From positions 248,001 through 312,000 of the forward strand of contig CAKJVC010000142.1 of the NCBI GenBank assembly GCA_918026815.1: a DNA stretch of 64,000 nt. The letters are read 5' to 3'. Positions within the stretch are counted from its first letter, which is position 1. Each line of letters begins with the position of its first letter. The notes beneath the pieces are model-generated. The model ran no database searches. It had not been told where the DNA came from and worked only from the letters and a program-made list of their open reading frames with translations. The DNA is from Chalara sp. BL73 (Eukaryota; Ascomycota; Leotiomycetes; Helotiales). The translations under genes and the position numbers were made by a program. Of the stretch, positions 11,786 to 24,449 are shown one piece after another.

Positions 11786-12715
11786 TCATCCACCCTTGAC
11801 GCCTGCAAATGGGGCCGTAATACCATGGTTGATTTCGGGTGCCGGACGAAGCCTCCTATGCCCCTCCCTGTGATCACTCATGTCATACACATACGACTCT
11901 CTTTGCTCAATGAATCTTTGAATCCTTTCATCCCTACTGCTATACGCAGTGATTGTCTCTTTCCGCCTACGTCGGAGGTCATTTGAAATGTCTTCATGGA
12001 GAGCATCTCGTTGCTCAATGAAGCTCATCGAGTAGTTCCCAACTCGTGTAGCTTGACCTACTCCTCCTAATATAGCAAAGACGAAGATCAGGGATACGAA
12101 AGCGCTGTTCGAGACAAATCTTGGTTCTTGACGGCCTTTGGCATCACGTTGGTACCAGCGCTCCCAATCTTCCCAAGTAGCATTTTGACTGGGACCATCA
12201 GGTCCTCTCCAATCTCGGCCACTATAATTTCCCCAGCTTGTTGAAGAGTCTTGCCGATCTCGAGCCAAAGCAATGTCCGGGGCTCCGTTCCAGCCAGCCC
12301 CCCAGCAGTCGTAGGCTTTCCGCTTAGCAGGATCAGACAATAGATCATTCGCCGCTACAATAAGCCTATATCTTTCAACTTTTGTGGCATATGAGAGCCC
12401 ATCAGATTCTCTATGCTTATCCGGATGGTATATCTTGACTAATTCGTAAAATCTTTGTTTTGAGTATTTCGAGCTTTTCTTTTGGTCGAAAATCTGGTAT
12501 GGTGTTGGAATTGCATTAGCAGATGTGACTGATGGCCATCGGTGTCTAATATTATTTGGCTTAGAGGACCTATTAGAGACAATAGCGTAGGAGCGATGCT
12601 GTTGTTGCCGTGTTGGATGATTGATTGACATCGTCGATGACGTCGTTGATGTGCTGGTAAAAGGAAATAAAGGTTGCAAGTTGCATGCAAGTAGAATGCA
12701 TGGCTTTTTCTGCAT
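11786..12715 (-). CDS. J-domain (DnaJ/Hsp40) protein, single-pass membrane, likely mitochondrial
   Basis: J-proteins stimulate the ATPase of Hsp70 partners. This single-exon gene encodes 309 residues. The first 65 residues are rich in Ser, Thr, Arg and His with almost no acidic residues, as in mitochondrial presequences. The J domain spans about residues 70-142 (TPYQIFDQKK to KRKAYDCWGAGW), with the essential HPD at 97-99. An aromatic Trp-rich linker (WEDWERWYQRD) precedes one hydrophobic segment (SAFVSLIFVFAILGGVG, about 210-226). The C-terminal tail is rich in Arg. A second Met (MSINHP, residue 29) could also start the protein. The gene is divergent from the next one. The Hsp70 partner and substrate cannot be read from the sequence. 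Confidence 0.88.
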   Translation of the reverse strand: MQKKPCILLACNLQPLFPFTSTSTTSSTMSINHPTRQQQHRSYAIVSNRSSKPNNIRHRWPSVTSANAIPTPYQIFDQKKSSKYSKQRFYELVKIYHPDKHRESDGLSYATKVERYRLIVAANDLLSDPAKRKAYDCWGAGWNGAPDIALARDRQDSSTSWGNYSGRDWRGPDGPSQNATWEDWERWYQRDAKGRQEPRFVSNSAFVSLIFVFAILGGVGQATRVGNYSMSFIEQRDALHEDISNDLRRRRKETITAYSSRDERIQRFIEQRESYVYDMSDHREGHRRLRPAPEINHGITAPFAGVKGG

Positions 12716-13013
12716 TGCGGGACTATTTAAAAGATATTAGTAGACGTTATATGGTGTCATAACAAGAGAAGAGAATGCTATAATGGAAGGGCTCACACCT
12801 GGGATGATAGTTGAGGCGGGGTTAGTTTAGGCTCAGATCTCCAACTTCCGCATATGCCAAGGCCGATCGGCTCGGGTAGCTTATCGATAATCTCGTCGCA
12901 AGGCTGCCTGGTAAGCGCAAGGCTGGAAACCGAACGCGTCTGACCTAAACTGACGCGACTATATATAATTTTATTGCAACAATTACTCATGGTTGACAAC
13001 AGCAAGAACGAGC

Positions 13014-14768
13014 ATGCAGTGGCTGCGCAGGAAAAGAAAGTGGAATCTAAACATCCAGAATGAGTCATGTGGTGAAGTAAATCAAAAGTTTGATGAAGCC
13101 ACTGGACAAATCTACACCGAGACCACCACCGCAATTCAGAGCACAAGCGATCGAGATTGGACTCGGAAAAGTCGCCTTGTCGTAGGACCTTCGTACAGAG
13201 AGATTCAGAACTATGAGGGCTATGTTAAGAATTTTACGAGATACAGCACTAAGGACATAGGACAGTATAGAGAAGATATCGATAACGTGAAGAACTCAAG
13301 AGCGCGACGATTCACAGGTGCTCGCTCTCTGCAGGATGCCGCAATCGAATGTGTCCTTCAAAACATATCTGATATTGAGCTTGAAGGGATAGAATGTTTA
13401 CCCGAGCAGCTTACTCGCCGAGTTTGGCACGCAGCCAACCAGAGGTACGTCCCACAGACATGCTGGTTTAGTAAAACCCAACCCTGTGGCGAGTATTGTT
13501 AAGCCGCAATGGGATATGCAATCATGAATGTCAATATTTGGACTAATGGGCCATTCAGATGTACATCTTGTTTCAACACCTGGAGCATCTTCTCAAAAGT
13601 TCTCCGTGACACAGATGACCCAAGTCTCGAGCTCTTGCGCTTTCGCCAGATACTTCCAAGCCCGAGCTCGCGTCTCTTCATCTATACTAGTCCGATAACC
13701 TCAAAGAGTTTCGACTTTCTCGCCTCACTCAGCATCACGTCAAATTTCCCGGTTCCCGATATATACAGCTTATTCAGCATTACGAATCTTGGTACCTTAG
13801 AACTCGTCAACACCGCTAAGCCATCTGAGATTAAAATTTGTGACCGCCTGGTCCGTTCATGGCAAATGCTTGCGCAGGATGGAAGAGCTTTCCAGGTCCT
13901 GCGGATTTTGAGACTCTGGAACTACAAGGATATAACAAAAGCCTCTCTCAATTTCCTGGGCAGCTTTCCTGCCTTGGCAATCTTTGATGTACGTGGTTGT
14001 AGCTTCGATCATAGCTCAGTGGCACAAGCACAACAAGTCGGATGGAAGACAGTGAAGGATAAAGATCTTCTCGACCTGCTGAACGCGAAATGCATAGAAC
14101 AAGTCTCCACTATCAGGAGGCGAATGGCGAAGAACTATCCCGCCGAGCTTCTTGTGTCTTCGCAAGCTTATTCACAACCATTTTGGGATTCTTCGAAGGT
14201 TAAATATATACTGGCAGAAGAGGTTCCAGGATTTCTTGCTCAGAGAATATATACCGAGGGTAGAGTCAAGCCATGTTTGATAGACCCTAATACGGGAACA
14301 GTCGGCGAAAAACAAACAGAAGTCAGACATCACTTGCAGTCTAGTATTCAGCCTAGTCAGCCAAAAGCTCCTATAACTTGGGACTTCCGAACATCATCCA
14401 GCTTCGCCAGGATAGGTGAACTGCGAAGAGATACAGATCTCCTCAAGGCGGGAATGCGAATAAAGAAACAGGCGATTGTTGGGAATGAGCTTACCAACTC
14501 CATACCTATGGCTTCGCTCTGCCTCGGGCCAACACAGCCCCTTACTCTGCTATACAAAGAAAGAGGATATGCTTTTGTCCGAATGGGCATGTCTTCAGAG
14601 ACTAGCATGGAGCTCAAGAGGAAAGCATCAGCAGATACAGAAGCAGCCATTCCTACGCCTTTAAGCGACGGCAAGTTTGGAACCAAGTCTGAGAGCACGC
14701 AGCCGAGACAGACCGTTGCGAAGCGCAAAAAGAAGAATCTTGGTGACGTTCTGAGCTCTCTTCTATGA
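13014..14768 (+). CDS. Unrecognised protein, 546 residues
   Basis: Two exons (13014-13444, 13559-14768) are joined by a 114-base intron (GTACGT donor, CAG acceptor), so that VWHAANQR runs into CTSCFNTWSIFSKVL. A region of about 60 residues before the junction (SLQDAAIECVLQNISDIEL, LPEQLTRRVW) resembles the helical start of leucine-rich, F-box-like fungal proteins, but no consensus F-box is clear. The rest has leucine-spaced stretches (FQVLRILRLWNYKDI, NFLGSFPALAIFDVRGCSF) compatible with irregular leucine-rich repeats. The C-terminus is a basic run (VAKRKKKN) that could be nuclear targeting. A different-frame ATG at 12989 overlaps the proposed start. I do not recognise a function. Confidence 0.75.
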
Positions 14769-15535
14769 CAGATTTTTTTTTTTTACTTTAGCTGGTGTTG
14801 GTCAAGGATATGGCAGGCGACGTGCATGGGGTCAAACAGAGCTGAGGAGAATATCAACAAGGCGAATATGGCAGTAGGACGGAATTTGAGGGAATAACTA
14901 TTCGCTTGGCCACTGAGCCACGCGGTCCAAATATCAAGAGCATTTGAAGTACAGTTATACAATGATACCCCCCTTGCGATCAAAAAGTTCCTTCAGCTTA
15001 TTGTGCTCATTCATCTAAGCGTATGATAGAATTTTCCAAATGACTAAAATGCTTGTCTCGTACTAGCTCTAGTGAGAAGTTGAATATACAGCTAGAGAAT
15101 TACTGCATATCATTGGCTCCTAAAGAAAAGTTCAATAATGTTATAGTAGCTGGTTATATGCCTGAAATATGACTAGTTACTGCAACAAAGTCCATCATAG
15201 TCTAAGTACCAAAGAAAACTCCGAAACTGTTATGGCCACTGGCGTAGTAGAAACGGCATCCAGTATTTGGGAATGCAGCAGCGTTTAAACAAAGACGTAG
15301 GTTGGCACGATAAGAATAGAAATAGAACGATTTCATATTCCGAAGTCATTCTTATGCTCTCCATCATTCAAGAGATGGCCTACACCAGACATACTTAAGT
15401 ATAAAATGATGTCGAGTAAACATTCACGATCATAATCTTAGACTTATAGATTGAGGCCACAGCATATGATTGATTATTAACTCAGATGCACTCAAGGTAT
15501 ATCAATAGCTAACCATCCACCAGTCATTCACCCGT
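14769..15535. other. Intergenic, convergent, with a diverged direct repeat
   Basis: This lies between the unrecognised gene and the S27a gene, which converge. There is no coding signal. Two similar stretches (about 15101-15153 and 15178-15242) share TTACTGCA, an AAAGAAAA core, a GTTAT core and a closing CTGG, and look like an old, diverged duplication. Confidence 0.45.
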
Positions 15536-16145
<610 letters not shown>

Positions 16146-16381
16146 CTAGACAATGTTGGTTTGTCTTCCTCAGAAATATGTCTACAGAAGAAAAAAAAGT
16201 TGTGGCAACAGAAAAAGTTCCAAAGTTGAGAAGCATAGTGCGGGGCGCTTATCCGAATAAAGCTAGCCTCGCTTGTGATAGGCTACAGTGCCTCAGGCAA
16301 AATATCGCCCACCATCAACCCACAACCTAATATTCTTAAAATTCCAAGATCAACTTCACACGACAACCAAATACCGTAATC
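16146..16381. promoter_or_regulatory. Shared divergent promoter of ubiquitin-S27a and S26
   Basis: Only 322 bases separate the two start codons, and the leader intron takes 81 of them. About 235 bases therefore remain for two strongly expressed ribosomal protein genes that need equal output. I cannot assign individual factor sites by eye. Confidence 0.6.
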
Positions 16382-16952
16382 ATGGTTAAGAAGCGCGCAG
16401 CCAACGGCCGAAACAAGAATGGCAGAGGCCATGTCAACCCAATTCGGTATGTCATTTCCTTCTAGTGTTTAACAGTGGAATTTTGTATTTCGAACATGCA
16501 GAGAATAAATGCTGACTTTTTGAACAGTTGCTCCAACTGCTCTCGTTGCACCCCCAAGGACAAGGCGATCAAGAGATTTACCGTATGATACGAAATATTT
16601 TAAGGGTTACGGGGGGAATGCTGACAAATTCACAAGATCCGCAACATGGTTGAATCTGCTGCTATCCGCGATATCTCTGATGCCTCTGTCTTCCCGGAGT
16701 ACACTGTTCCCAAGATGTACCTCAAGCTTCAGTACTGCGTGAGCTGTGCAATCCACGGCAAGATCGTTCGGTAAGCAGCTGAGATGAACCTTGGTTGAAC
16801 ATCCGGTTTGTGAATAAATTGCTAACTTATGTCATAGTGTCCGATCTCGTGAAGGACGTCGCAACCGCGCACCACCACCACGAGTTCGCTACAACAAAGA
16901 CGGAAAGAAGGTCAACCCAAACCAGGCCGCTGCGAAGGTTGCCCAGGCATAA
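16382..16952 (+). CDS. RPS26: 40S ribosomal protein S26 (eS26)
   Basis: This small-subunit protein sits at the mRNA exit channel. Four exons (16382-16446, 16528-16582, 16637-16770, 16838-16952) give 122 residues. The N-terminus [18 protein letters not shown], the zinc-binding [13 protein letters not shown] and [13 protein letters not shown] (C-x2-C pairs), and the basic tail ([14 protein letters not shown]) identify it. All junctions restore the conserved frame. It is divergent from the ubiquitin-S27a gene, so the two are probably co-regulated. Confidence 0.97.
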
Positions 16953-17505
16953 ATGGAAAAGCAATTGTGATTCTACTTCGAGCATGATAGGTCGGTTGGG
17001 CATTTGGCGTACTTGCATGGAATAAGGATGTGCTTTTGATGCGACCAAACTCAATAAATGATCTTTCCTGACAGATATACTTTCACAAAAAAAGTGCACT
17101 ATGATTGTGATAACGTTCATATTTTAGATCACCTTGAGAGGTACACGTATAGAGTGCTACATCGGTTCAGGAGGAGCCAGCACTATGATATATGCCGCTC
17201 CTCGACTCTGTGCTACGGTTTAGCAAAGGAATGTCGAATGAGAAGACTTGAATACTATTGAGATAAGCCGCTTTAGGCCAGCAATGAAGACGAGGGAAGC
17301 ACAAAAGGGCTATGCTTGGTCATTGGATATGAAGAGTGTGTTGGCTTAACATGGTGGCCAGAGTACCCAAAGTGTCACTTGGTCCTCATTGAGCGAGAGA
17401 TAATGGTAGAATTGAAGAATTGAGTTGTGTTAAATACAGGAGTAACCCCTTGAAAGATCCTTGTGGGCCAAAATACAGTCGAAGCGTGAATCTCACAACT
17501 TGTTA
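16953..17505. other. Intergenic, convergent 3' ends
   Basis: This holds the 3' ends of S26 and the RCC1-repeat gene. Short open frames here show no motif. Confidence 0.5.
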
Positions 17506-19266
17506 TCAGGTTCCAGAATACACAGCGGTTACCCCTCTGCCACACTCAATCCTTTGCTCGACACTCACGTTCCTCCCATTAACCTTAATCTTCTTCATTG
17601 GAGTAATCTGGAAGCGGTGCTCTTCTCTCCTTCCCTTTTCTCCATCTGCCTCCGCGTCTAAGGGAGCAATATAAGTAGGATTGCTCAAATTGTTCCTCTT
17701 TCCAGTGCCTAGCTGGTAAAATTCGTTTCCGCCCCACCACAACACATCTGCTCCCCAGTTGGTGTCATTTTCGGAAGTGCGACTTGTTGCACCTACGTGA
17801 GTGACGTTGTTCATGATGGCCGAAGCATGTGTCTGCCCAATAGATAAATGAGAGAGCCGAATAGGCACAACTGACTTTGTAGTCTCGTCGTATTCAAACA
17901 ACCCAGAGAGCGCCTTTATCTTGGAGGGAGTTCCTTGCGCATGAGTCCATCGCCCGTTTCCAAGTCCGCCCCAAATTCCTTGGCCAAAGGACCAGGTATC
18001 AGCTGTGACAACAGCGCCAGGCACCTGTTGCTCTTGCCCTGGTACTCGGGTCGCGTCGATTGTTAAGAATGAAGCAGTCCCTCCAGCAGCGACACTTGTG
18101 ACGCGCGGAACTTGCCCTGTTCCTCTATAAAGTTTATCGATCGCAACAAGAGAGGGCGCATCTATTGTTGGCGATTCCGGCGAATACTCGAATCCAAGCT
18201 GGCCATAAGAGTTGTCTCCAAAGGAAAAAACTCTTCCTTGCTTGTCAATTACTAAGGAATGATAGTCCCCGGTTGCAATTCTCTCTATTTCAAATCCCTT
18301 TAGTGTGGTGATTTCGTGAGGTTGGTCGTAAGATCCAGTGGGTCTGCTTGTCCAGGTCAAGCCCGGAACTCCAAGCTGACCTTTGGATGGATAGTCTTCA
18401 GTGCCGGATGCAGCAGAAAATAGCCGTCCTGCTGATGTCAGAAGCAGACAATGCTCCAGGCCACTGCTGATATCTTTCACTTTTTCTCCCCACGCCAGAT
18501 TGTTCGGTTTGAGGAGTCTGTAAGAGATATTAGATCGACTCTTCCAAAACGGAAACCATGATGATTCCTGTGGTTTGGACCCGGATTCGAGATCTGATTT
18601 AGATGTCGACACAGAGTAAACGGTTCCATTGGAAGAGAGGGCAATGATCCTATCACGAGATATTGAAATCTTGACAAGATCCTTTCCTTTGAGGGTTGGA
18701 ACTGGGCCACGGCTTGTAGGCTCAAATCCCGTTCCCCATTGAAGTAGATCTCCATTTTCAGTCACTGCAGCGCCGAATGTTCGATCTAGCTTAATGTCTC
18801 GCAGAAGTTTCCCATCAAAATAAGCTATTCTTCTTGGAAGTTTTATGTTTACTTCGTCTGAGTCAGGCGCTGCTACTCTGGAGGCGTTGTTACCCCAAGC
18901 ATAAACACCCGGGCTTTCCCAGCTCTTCTTTACTTGCAAGTGTTGCGAACTAATTGAATCTCGATTTTCTTCCCTCGATCGAGCCTTCTTTCGAGGCTCT
19001 TCGAACTTGAGCTCAGCAGCTGGAACAGCCTCAGCGTGGAGACTTCTTGGATAACCAGAGTGGTAGAGGCATCCCGCCCCAACTGCGACGGAGAAGAGAG
19101 CAGATGCGAAGTGTCTATTTGGAGAACCTTTACTAGCATTGGCAGCCGAAGCAAAAGAGTTTCGAGCATGACTTGCCCTTCGAAACGATCTTCTTTGAAT
19201 AGTTAACGCTCTTCTAGCTCGATGGCATGCTGAGCCACACCGAGGAAGCACCCTAGTCTGATTCAT
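17506..19266 (-). CDS. FMP25: RCC1-repeat mitochondrial protein (Fmp25-like)
   Basis: Fmp25 is a mitochondrial inner-membrane protein of the RCC1 beta-propeller family, linked in yeast to respiratory complex III assembly. This single exon encodes 586 residues. The N-terminus (MNQTRVLPRCGSACHRARR...) is Arg-rich and acid-free, as expected of a mitochondrial presequence, and is followed by a short hydrophobic stretch (FASALFSVAVGAGCLYHSG, about residues 55-73). RCC1-type blades follow: GVYAWGNNASR, GDLLQWGTGF, DYHSLVIDKQGRVFSFGDNSYGQLG and DVLWWGGNEFYQLGTGKRNNL. I set the start at base 19266, the first ATG of the frame. The gene is divergent from COG3, with 287 bases between starts. The cellular role is inferred from similarity. 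Confidence 0.9.
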   Translation of the reverse strand: MNQTRVLPRCGSACHRARRALTIQRRSFRRASHARNSFASAANASKGSPNRHFASALFSVAVGAGCLYHSGYPRSLHAEAVPAAELKFEEPRKKARSREENRDSISSQHLQVKKSWESPGVYAWGNNASRVAAPDSDEVNIKLPRRIAYFDGKLLRDIKLDRTFGAAVTENGDLLQWGTGFEPTSRGPVPTLKGKDLVKISISRDRIIALSSNGTVYSVSTSKSDLESGSKPQESSWFPFWKSRSNISYRLLKPNNLAWGEKVKDISSGLEHCLLLTSAGRLFSAASGTEDYPSKGQLGVPGLTWTSRPTGSYDQPHEITTLKGFEIERIATGDYHSLVIDKQGRVFSFGDNSYGQLGFEYSPESPTIDAPSLVAIDKLYRGTGQVPRVTSVAAGGTASFLTIDATRVPGQEQQVPGAVVTADTWSFGQGIWGGLGNGRWTHAQGTPSKIKALSGLFEYDETTKSVVPIRLSHLSIGQTHASAIMNNVTHVGATSRTSENDTNWGADVLWWGGNEFYQLGTGKRNNLSNPTYIAPLDAEADGEKGRREEHRFQITPMKKIKVNGRNVSVEQRIECGRGVTAVYSGT

Positions 19267-19553
19267 TGTGAAAACTCTAGAAATGTCAATTGCAGTGAAT
19301 GTCACGACTTAGGCTCACTTACCTCTTAGAGGCCGTATAATATTAGCTCTTCCTCTTATACTTTCTATTTCAGCCTTGTGATATCAATGACGATTATTTG
19401 TGTACGGCGGATATTTGAGACCAACTATGTAAAGCCTCGCTGGTCAGTGCGTTTCAGCCGACAGGAAGCAAGTGGCTACATGTTTTTCTCCAGCCTCATC
19501 CTCGTTATAATTGATACTTATTCCGTGAACAGGAGGGGAATTCGTCCATCAAG

Positions 19554-22137
19554 ATGTATGATGATGCTTGGTACAACTATGTACCGGAGCATTCAAATAA
19601 GAAGGAAGATGCTCCTTCTCGTTCCTCAAAACACCGGCGAAGAGAGTCATTATTGAAACAACCAAATGTGAGCGCCGCCCGACAAGATATTATTGCACTA
19701 CTAAGTTATTATCAAGGGGAATGGTCAGATTCAAGATCTTTCTGAGCCCATCTTAGAAGCCCTTGAAGATATTCCTCAGAAGAGAGGGCCACCAGAGGCA
19801 ACCCTTGTGAAAAGAGCTAAATCATATAGCGATTTTTACGAGGTCTGCACTTCTTATTTCACTAGAACAGAAGCAAAACCAACGATAATTGATCCTTCAA
19901 ATATCTTGGAAAATATTAGACAATCACCATTACTGGAAAGTCGATATGAAAAGTATGAAAGTGAAGTCCTCGATGCAAGTCAAGAAGAATATCAGTATGT
20001 CTGATATATTACTACGAATGAGCTGCACTAACTTATCTTAGATTATATAGAGATCAATTGGATCTTTCCGAGAGCCACCTCGACAGTCTGCTTGATGATA
20101 CTGTTGAGGCGTTGGATTTGCTTGCTAAGCTTTCTCAGTCTTTCAAAGCCGTTGAACTACAGACCACAGAATTTCAAGCACAGTGCGAGGATCTGTTGAA
20201 TGAGCAGAAAAGCGTTCGTAACCTTGCCAATGAGATTGGAAATGATCTACAATTCTACGCATATCTTGAACCCCTTACGCGTCGACTTAACACTGCAACT
20301 GGCAGTCGGTTGGTCAGAAACGATGATTTTATTGACATTCTACTCAATTTGAATACATGCATTGATTTCATGGACGAACACGTATGTATATGCGATTTTA
20401 TTCCAAGCCTCCTGCTATGTGATTTTACACATTATAGCATGTCTTTTTCAAGTAGCAACTATGCTGCTACCTAGATGAATCAGCAAGATGCTAACTATTC
20501 CTAGCCAATTTACCGGGATTCTACAGTGTATAAAACACGCTATAGCTCACTACTAGAACGGGCCCTTACAGCAGCTCAGACAGCCGTATCGACCGCTCTT
20601 CGCGACGTTTCCATTGAAGTCTCCAAAGATTTGAAGTCCAATGAACATAATGACACAGAAGAGTATATTGCTTTGTATGGCAAATATGAATCTGCTCATG
20701 CGGACTTAGGTCGGCAACTGCAAGCTCTCTTGACCTCCAATGAGTTTGCTTTTGGTCAAAAAGGAAATGAGTTGAGCCAGAAGCCATATACTCCACAATA
20801 TCATGAACTATTCAACCAAGTTGTTGATGCTTTTATTAAGAGCCGAGAGCCTGTCAATCATGTGGTTTCCAAAAATCTTGTAAAGTTTGCAGCTATGGAA
20901 CTTAAGGAAGATGCCGATTTCAAGCACTTTGCCAGACATTGCGTGCAATATGTTTTTGACATATGTCAGAATGAAATTAAGCTTATTAGGAAGTTTTTCT
21001 TAGATGGCCCGATTCTTAAAGAATATCCAGATCTTTCTTCATGGAATACCTACGGCAAATACACAGAAAAGCTCGAGGAGAATCGAATGTCGTACATCAA
21101 GCTTTTGCATTCTTTTCTCCTCCCACACCTGAGCAATGGAGATTTGCATCGAGTCTGTGACCTAGTTAATTGGTTGGAAACTACATATTTAGCGTCAGCC
21201 GAAAACGACGATGATACTAGTTCCACGCAAGAACATATAACAACAGCTCAGTGCTTCCTAACTGACCATTTGTGGCAATTATCCGATGATCTCTTCATAC
21301 GAGCCGCGCGAGAAATCCAGTATTTCAAACCGTCGTCCGAAGATCTGCGACTGTCTACTCGGGCGGAAAAAGGTTCCGTTGAGATTATTGCATCTCAGCC
21401 TCCTGGTAAAACTATCCAACTATCACTCAAGACGCAAGAGGCCCAGCCTATGGCTGGTTTAAGTGCCGCAACTGCTTTTCCCACAGTCAAGACTGCTGTC
21501 ACTCTCCTCATCATGTATAACGAGAGTATATATGATCGACCGGTAAGTATCCTGGACCTTTATTTTTTTTGTGTGACAGGCTTACTAAATATCGAACTTC
21601 TAGAAAAAAGGGGACGTGCTTTACGAAATCGTTCATCAGGCGACCGAGTCCCTGCAGCGAGCTGCTACCATTATCAAACGCACCTCTAGAATCATGGATG
21701 CGCATTTGTTTCTCATCAAAAACTTAATGCTAATCGAAAACCTTTTCATGACTCATGAGATTCCTGATTCCATTCGCCAGTCTGCCGAACTTGACTTTAC
21801 GCCTATCTGGGAGACAATTAGGGAGCTACAGGCGCAAAAACAATTATTCAATCCTCTGGCCTATATAAAGCCAATCATGAAGGGAAACTTGCTTCCTGCC
21901 GTTGTAGACCGTGTTCTTGATGCAAGGAAGGAGTTAGAGAAAGTCTTGGTACAGCAAATCACTGCTTTCACTAAACATTGGAGATCAAAACTAGCGGACG
22001 GCGATTCAAAAACCTCGAAAGCGATTGCTCAATCTGCAAAAGAGCTGGAGACGCTTTTAGATGATGTCTTCCAAGATGAAACGACAAAAGCTGCATTGTG
22101 GAAAATGATTAGGTCTGACGAGTCGAGCTACTTCTAA
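19554..22137 (+). CDS. COG3: Conserved oligomeric Golgi complex subunit 3 (COG3/Sec34)
   Basis: COG is an eight-subunit tether for retrograde vesicles within the Golgi, and COG3 belongs to its essential lobe A. Five exons (19554-19667, 19729-19994, 20042-20381, 20505-21542, 21604-22137) give 763 residues. Recognisable features are the Sec34 N-terminal helices around FYEVCTSYF and YEKYESEVL, then FYAYLEPLTRRLN, DFIDILLNLNTCIDFMDEH joined to PIYRDSTVYKTRY across intron 3, and a long helical C-terminal region. The first intron (19668-19728, GTGAGC donor) is needed to pass a frame change between QPN and IQDLSEP. All junction phases agree. The overall helical, motif-poor make-up is typical of COG subunits. 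Confidence 0.93.
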
Positions 22138-22510
22138 GAGACTCGTCTAAAAATGTATGAGTAGAGCAGATACCTCAATTTAAAGGTTTAGTAGGCTAAA
22201 GGACTCTCACATCGTCTATCAATGAAAAGTGATGGCTCAATCTACATCCTATAATAGCTGAAGGATAAAAAGTGGATCCGCTAAAAAGTAGAGTCACGTG
22301 TGGGACGCGTTTCAAGCCTCTTGTTGTACTTTTTGTTCCAGCCAAACTCGTACCATCCACGCTCAAGGTATTAAAAGGTAATTTTTCTTTTGACACATTC
22401 TGCGACATGAATTCTCGCCTCCGACTAAGCAGCTGAGCGCAATAACGCTGCACATGCAGCCATTATAGCACAATTCCTTCCACCATCACAACAAATCTTC
22501 TGCCAGCACA

Positions 22511-24449
22511 ATGGCAATCTGCAGGTTTTGGGTGAAAGGCGATTGCCGGAACGGGTGTATAGCATTTGGATTCTGTCTAATAAGCTGTGGCTAATCACAC
22601 GTATCTAGCAAGCTGTCGTTTCGAGCATCCTCAGCAGAAAAGCCAACCGCAGAACCAAGTCCAAAACAATCATTCGTCCGCTCAATTTCAAGGCAATTCG
22701 CGTAACGGTGCACACCAAACAAGTAAGAAATACTTATACCTTATATGGACGATTTCTAAGATTTGTAAGATTTTGCATTACCTTTCATGCTCGACAAAGG
22801 TTCGATTATCACCGATTTGACTTCAGAACGACCTCAATGGATACTTTCAGCTTATGGGCCTGGCAGGCAAGCACCGGGGCAGCTATTTGGTGGTTCGGTC
22901 CGAGAGCAGAGTTTCGAGGAAATGCGATTAAAACATTACATTGCGGCGGCGTCTGGAAATCCTCAACAAGCTGTATGGATGATTTTAACCGACGATTTCA
23001 CAATGAACTAACCTTTAGTAGATACACGAAGCAAATCTGTTGTTCCAGAACTCGGAGCAGCAGATTCAAGCAGTTCTTAATAATGTGGACGGGGCTATTA
23101 AATTCATTGTTGATAGTGAATCGGACGTTCCGAACCGATACCAAATATGTCAGAACTCATCACTCGCTCCGGGAGGTTATAATCCAAATCCTCTCAGTAC
23201 GATCTCTACAAATAGTGTAAGCACTTCTGGTGGTGTAGCTCAAAGCACGAATTCAGCATTTGGTCAACCAACTCAATCTTCAGGAACATTTGGCCAGTCC
23301 AGTCAGACTTCTGGGGCCTTCGGCCAGCCAAGTCAACCCACGGGAGTATTTGGCCAGCATAGCCAAGCAAGCACCGGAGCTTTTAGACAGCCGGGCCAAT
23401 CTACAACGTCGGTCTTTGGCCAACCAAGTCAACCTGTCTCGGCATTTGGGAAACCAAGTCAAACATCAATAGGAGCATTTGGTCAACCATCAGCATTAGG
23501 AGCGAAACCATCTCCTTTTAGTGCTCCAGCTTTTGGAACAGCTGCGCAACCTGGCGCTGCTGGCACATTTGGTCAGCCTTCTGGCTTGGGACAGAAACCC
23601 AATCCTTGGGGAGCACCAGCTAATTCGGCTCCAAGTACCATCGCAGGCTTTTCGTCTCACGCAAGCCAACCTACTGCATTCGGTCAGCCTAGTCAAAGCA
23701 ATGCATTTGGTCAAGCATCCCAACCAGCGCAAGTAAATCCATTCGGACAACCATCTCAATCTTCTCGACCAAGTCCCTTTAGCCAGACTACACAATCCAG
23801 TGCATTTGGACAATCTCAGCAAACTTCAGGTCTCAATCCTGCTGCTCCACAATCTAGTGCCTTCGGCCAGCCAACAGAGCAAAATGTGCCATATACAACA
23901 ACGAATCAAACGCCAAATGCATCAATACCTGCACCTGCTCTTTTTGGCGTACCTTCTGCTCCAAATAATCCTTTTAGTACAGGTAATGCCCAAGTAATGC
24001 CCAATGCAAATCCGTTCGCCCCAACACCACAGCCATCACAAGCAAGTCCCTTTGAACAATCAAGCCAGCAATCCAAGCCTAATCTGATTGAGATCCCTCA
24101 AGCAGAAAGCAACGTGAATGGAATCTTGGAATCATCAAGCGGATTCCCTGAACAACGGCCATTGACTGCGTATGCCTCAGTGACCCCGGATCGAAAGTTA
24201 ATTATGTTCAAAGGAAAGCAGGTCAACTATAAAGGCGATGAACCATGGATGATGTTGAACGACAAATACTTGCAGAGAATTTGGTGTCCCAAAGGTGCTC
24301 CTAGTAGTGATGAGACACAGGCTGATGCAATAAAATATACCCCAGAAGTCGAGGCTACGTATTCGCAATTGCGTCAAACAGGGGAATTCCCTGGATCAGT
24401 CATACCGATGATACCCCCAAAAGTGCAATGGAGTTCATATGAAATTTGA
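22511..24449 (+). CDS. NUP42: CCCH zinc-finger FG nucleoporin (Nup42/Amo1-like)
   Basis: Nup42 sits on the cytoplasmic face of the nuclear pore and binds Gle1 to promote mRNA export. Four exons (22511-22556, 22609-22722, 22800-22972, 23022-24449) give 586 residues. One CCCH zinc finger lies at the extreme N-terminus: CRFWVKGDCRNGSSCRFEH, spacing C-x7-C-x5-C-x3-H, with its last Cys and the His supplied only after splicing. It is followed by ERPQWILSAYGPG and EQSFEEMRL, conserved in fungal orthologues. A long disordered region carries about fifteen FG dipeptides, mostly AFGQPSQ-like, and the end is a conserved segment (KGDEPWMMLNDKYLQRIWCP). Intron 1 uses GTATAG and intron 3 the second of two close acceptors. 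The gene follows COG3 on the same strand without overlap. Confidence 0.92.
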
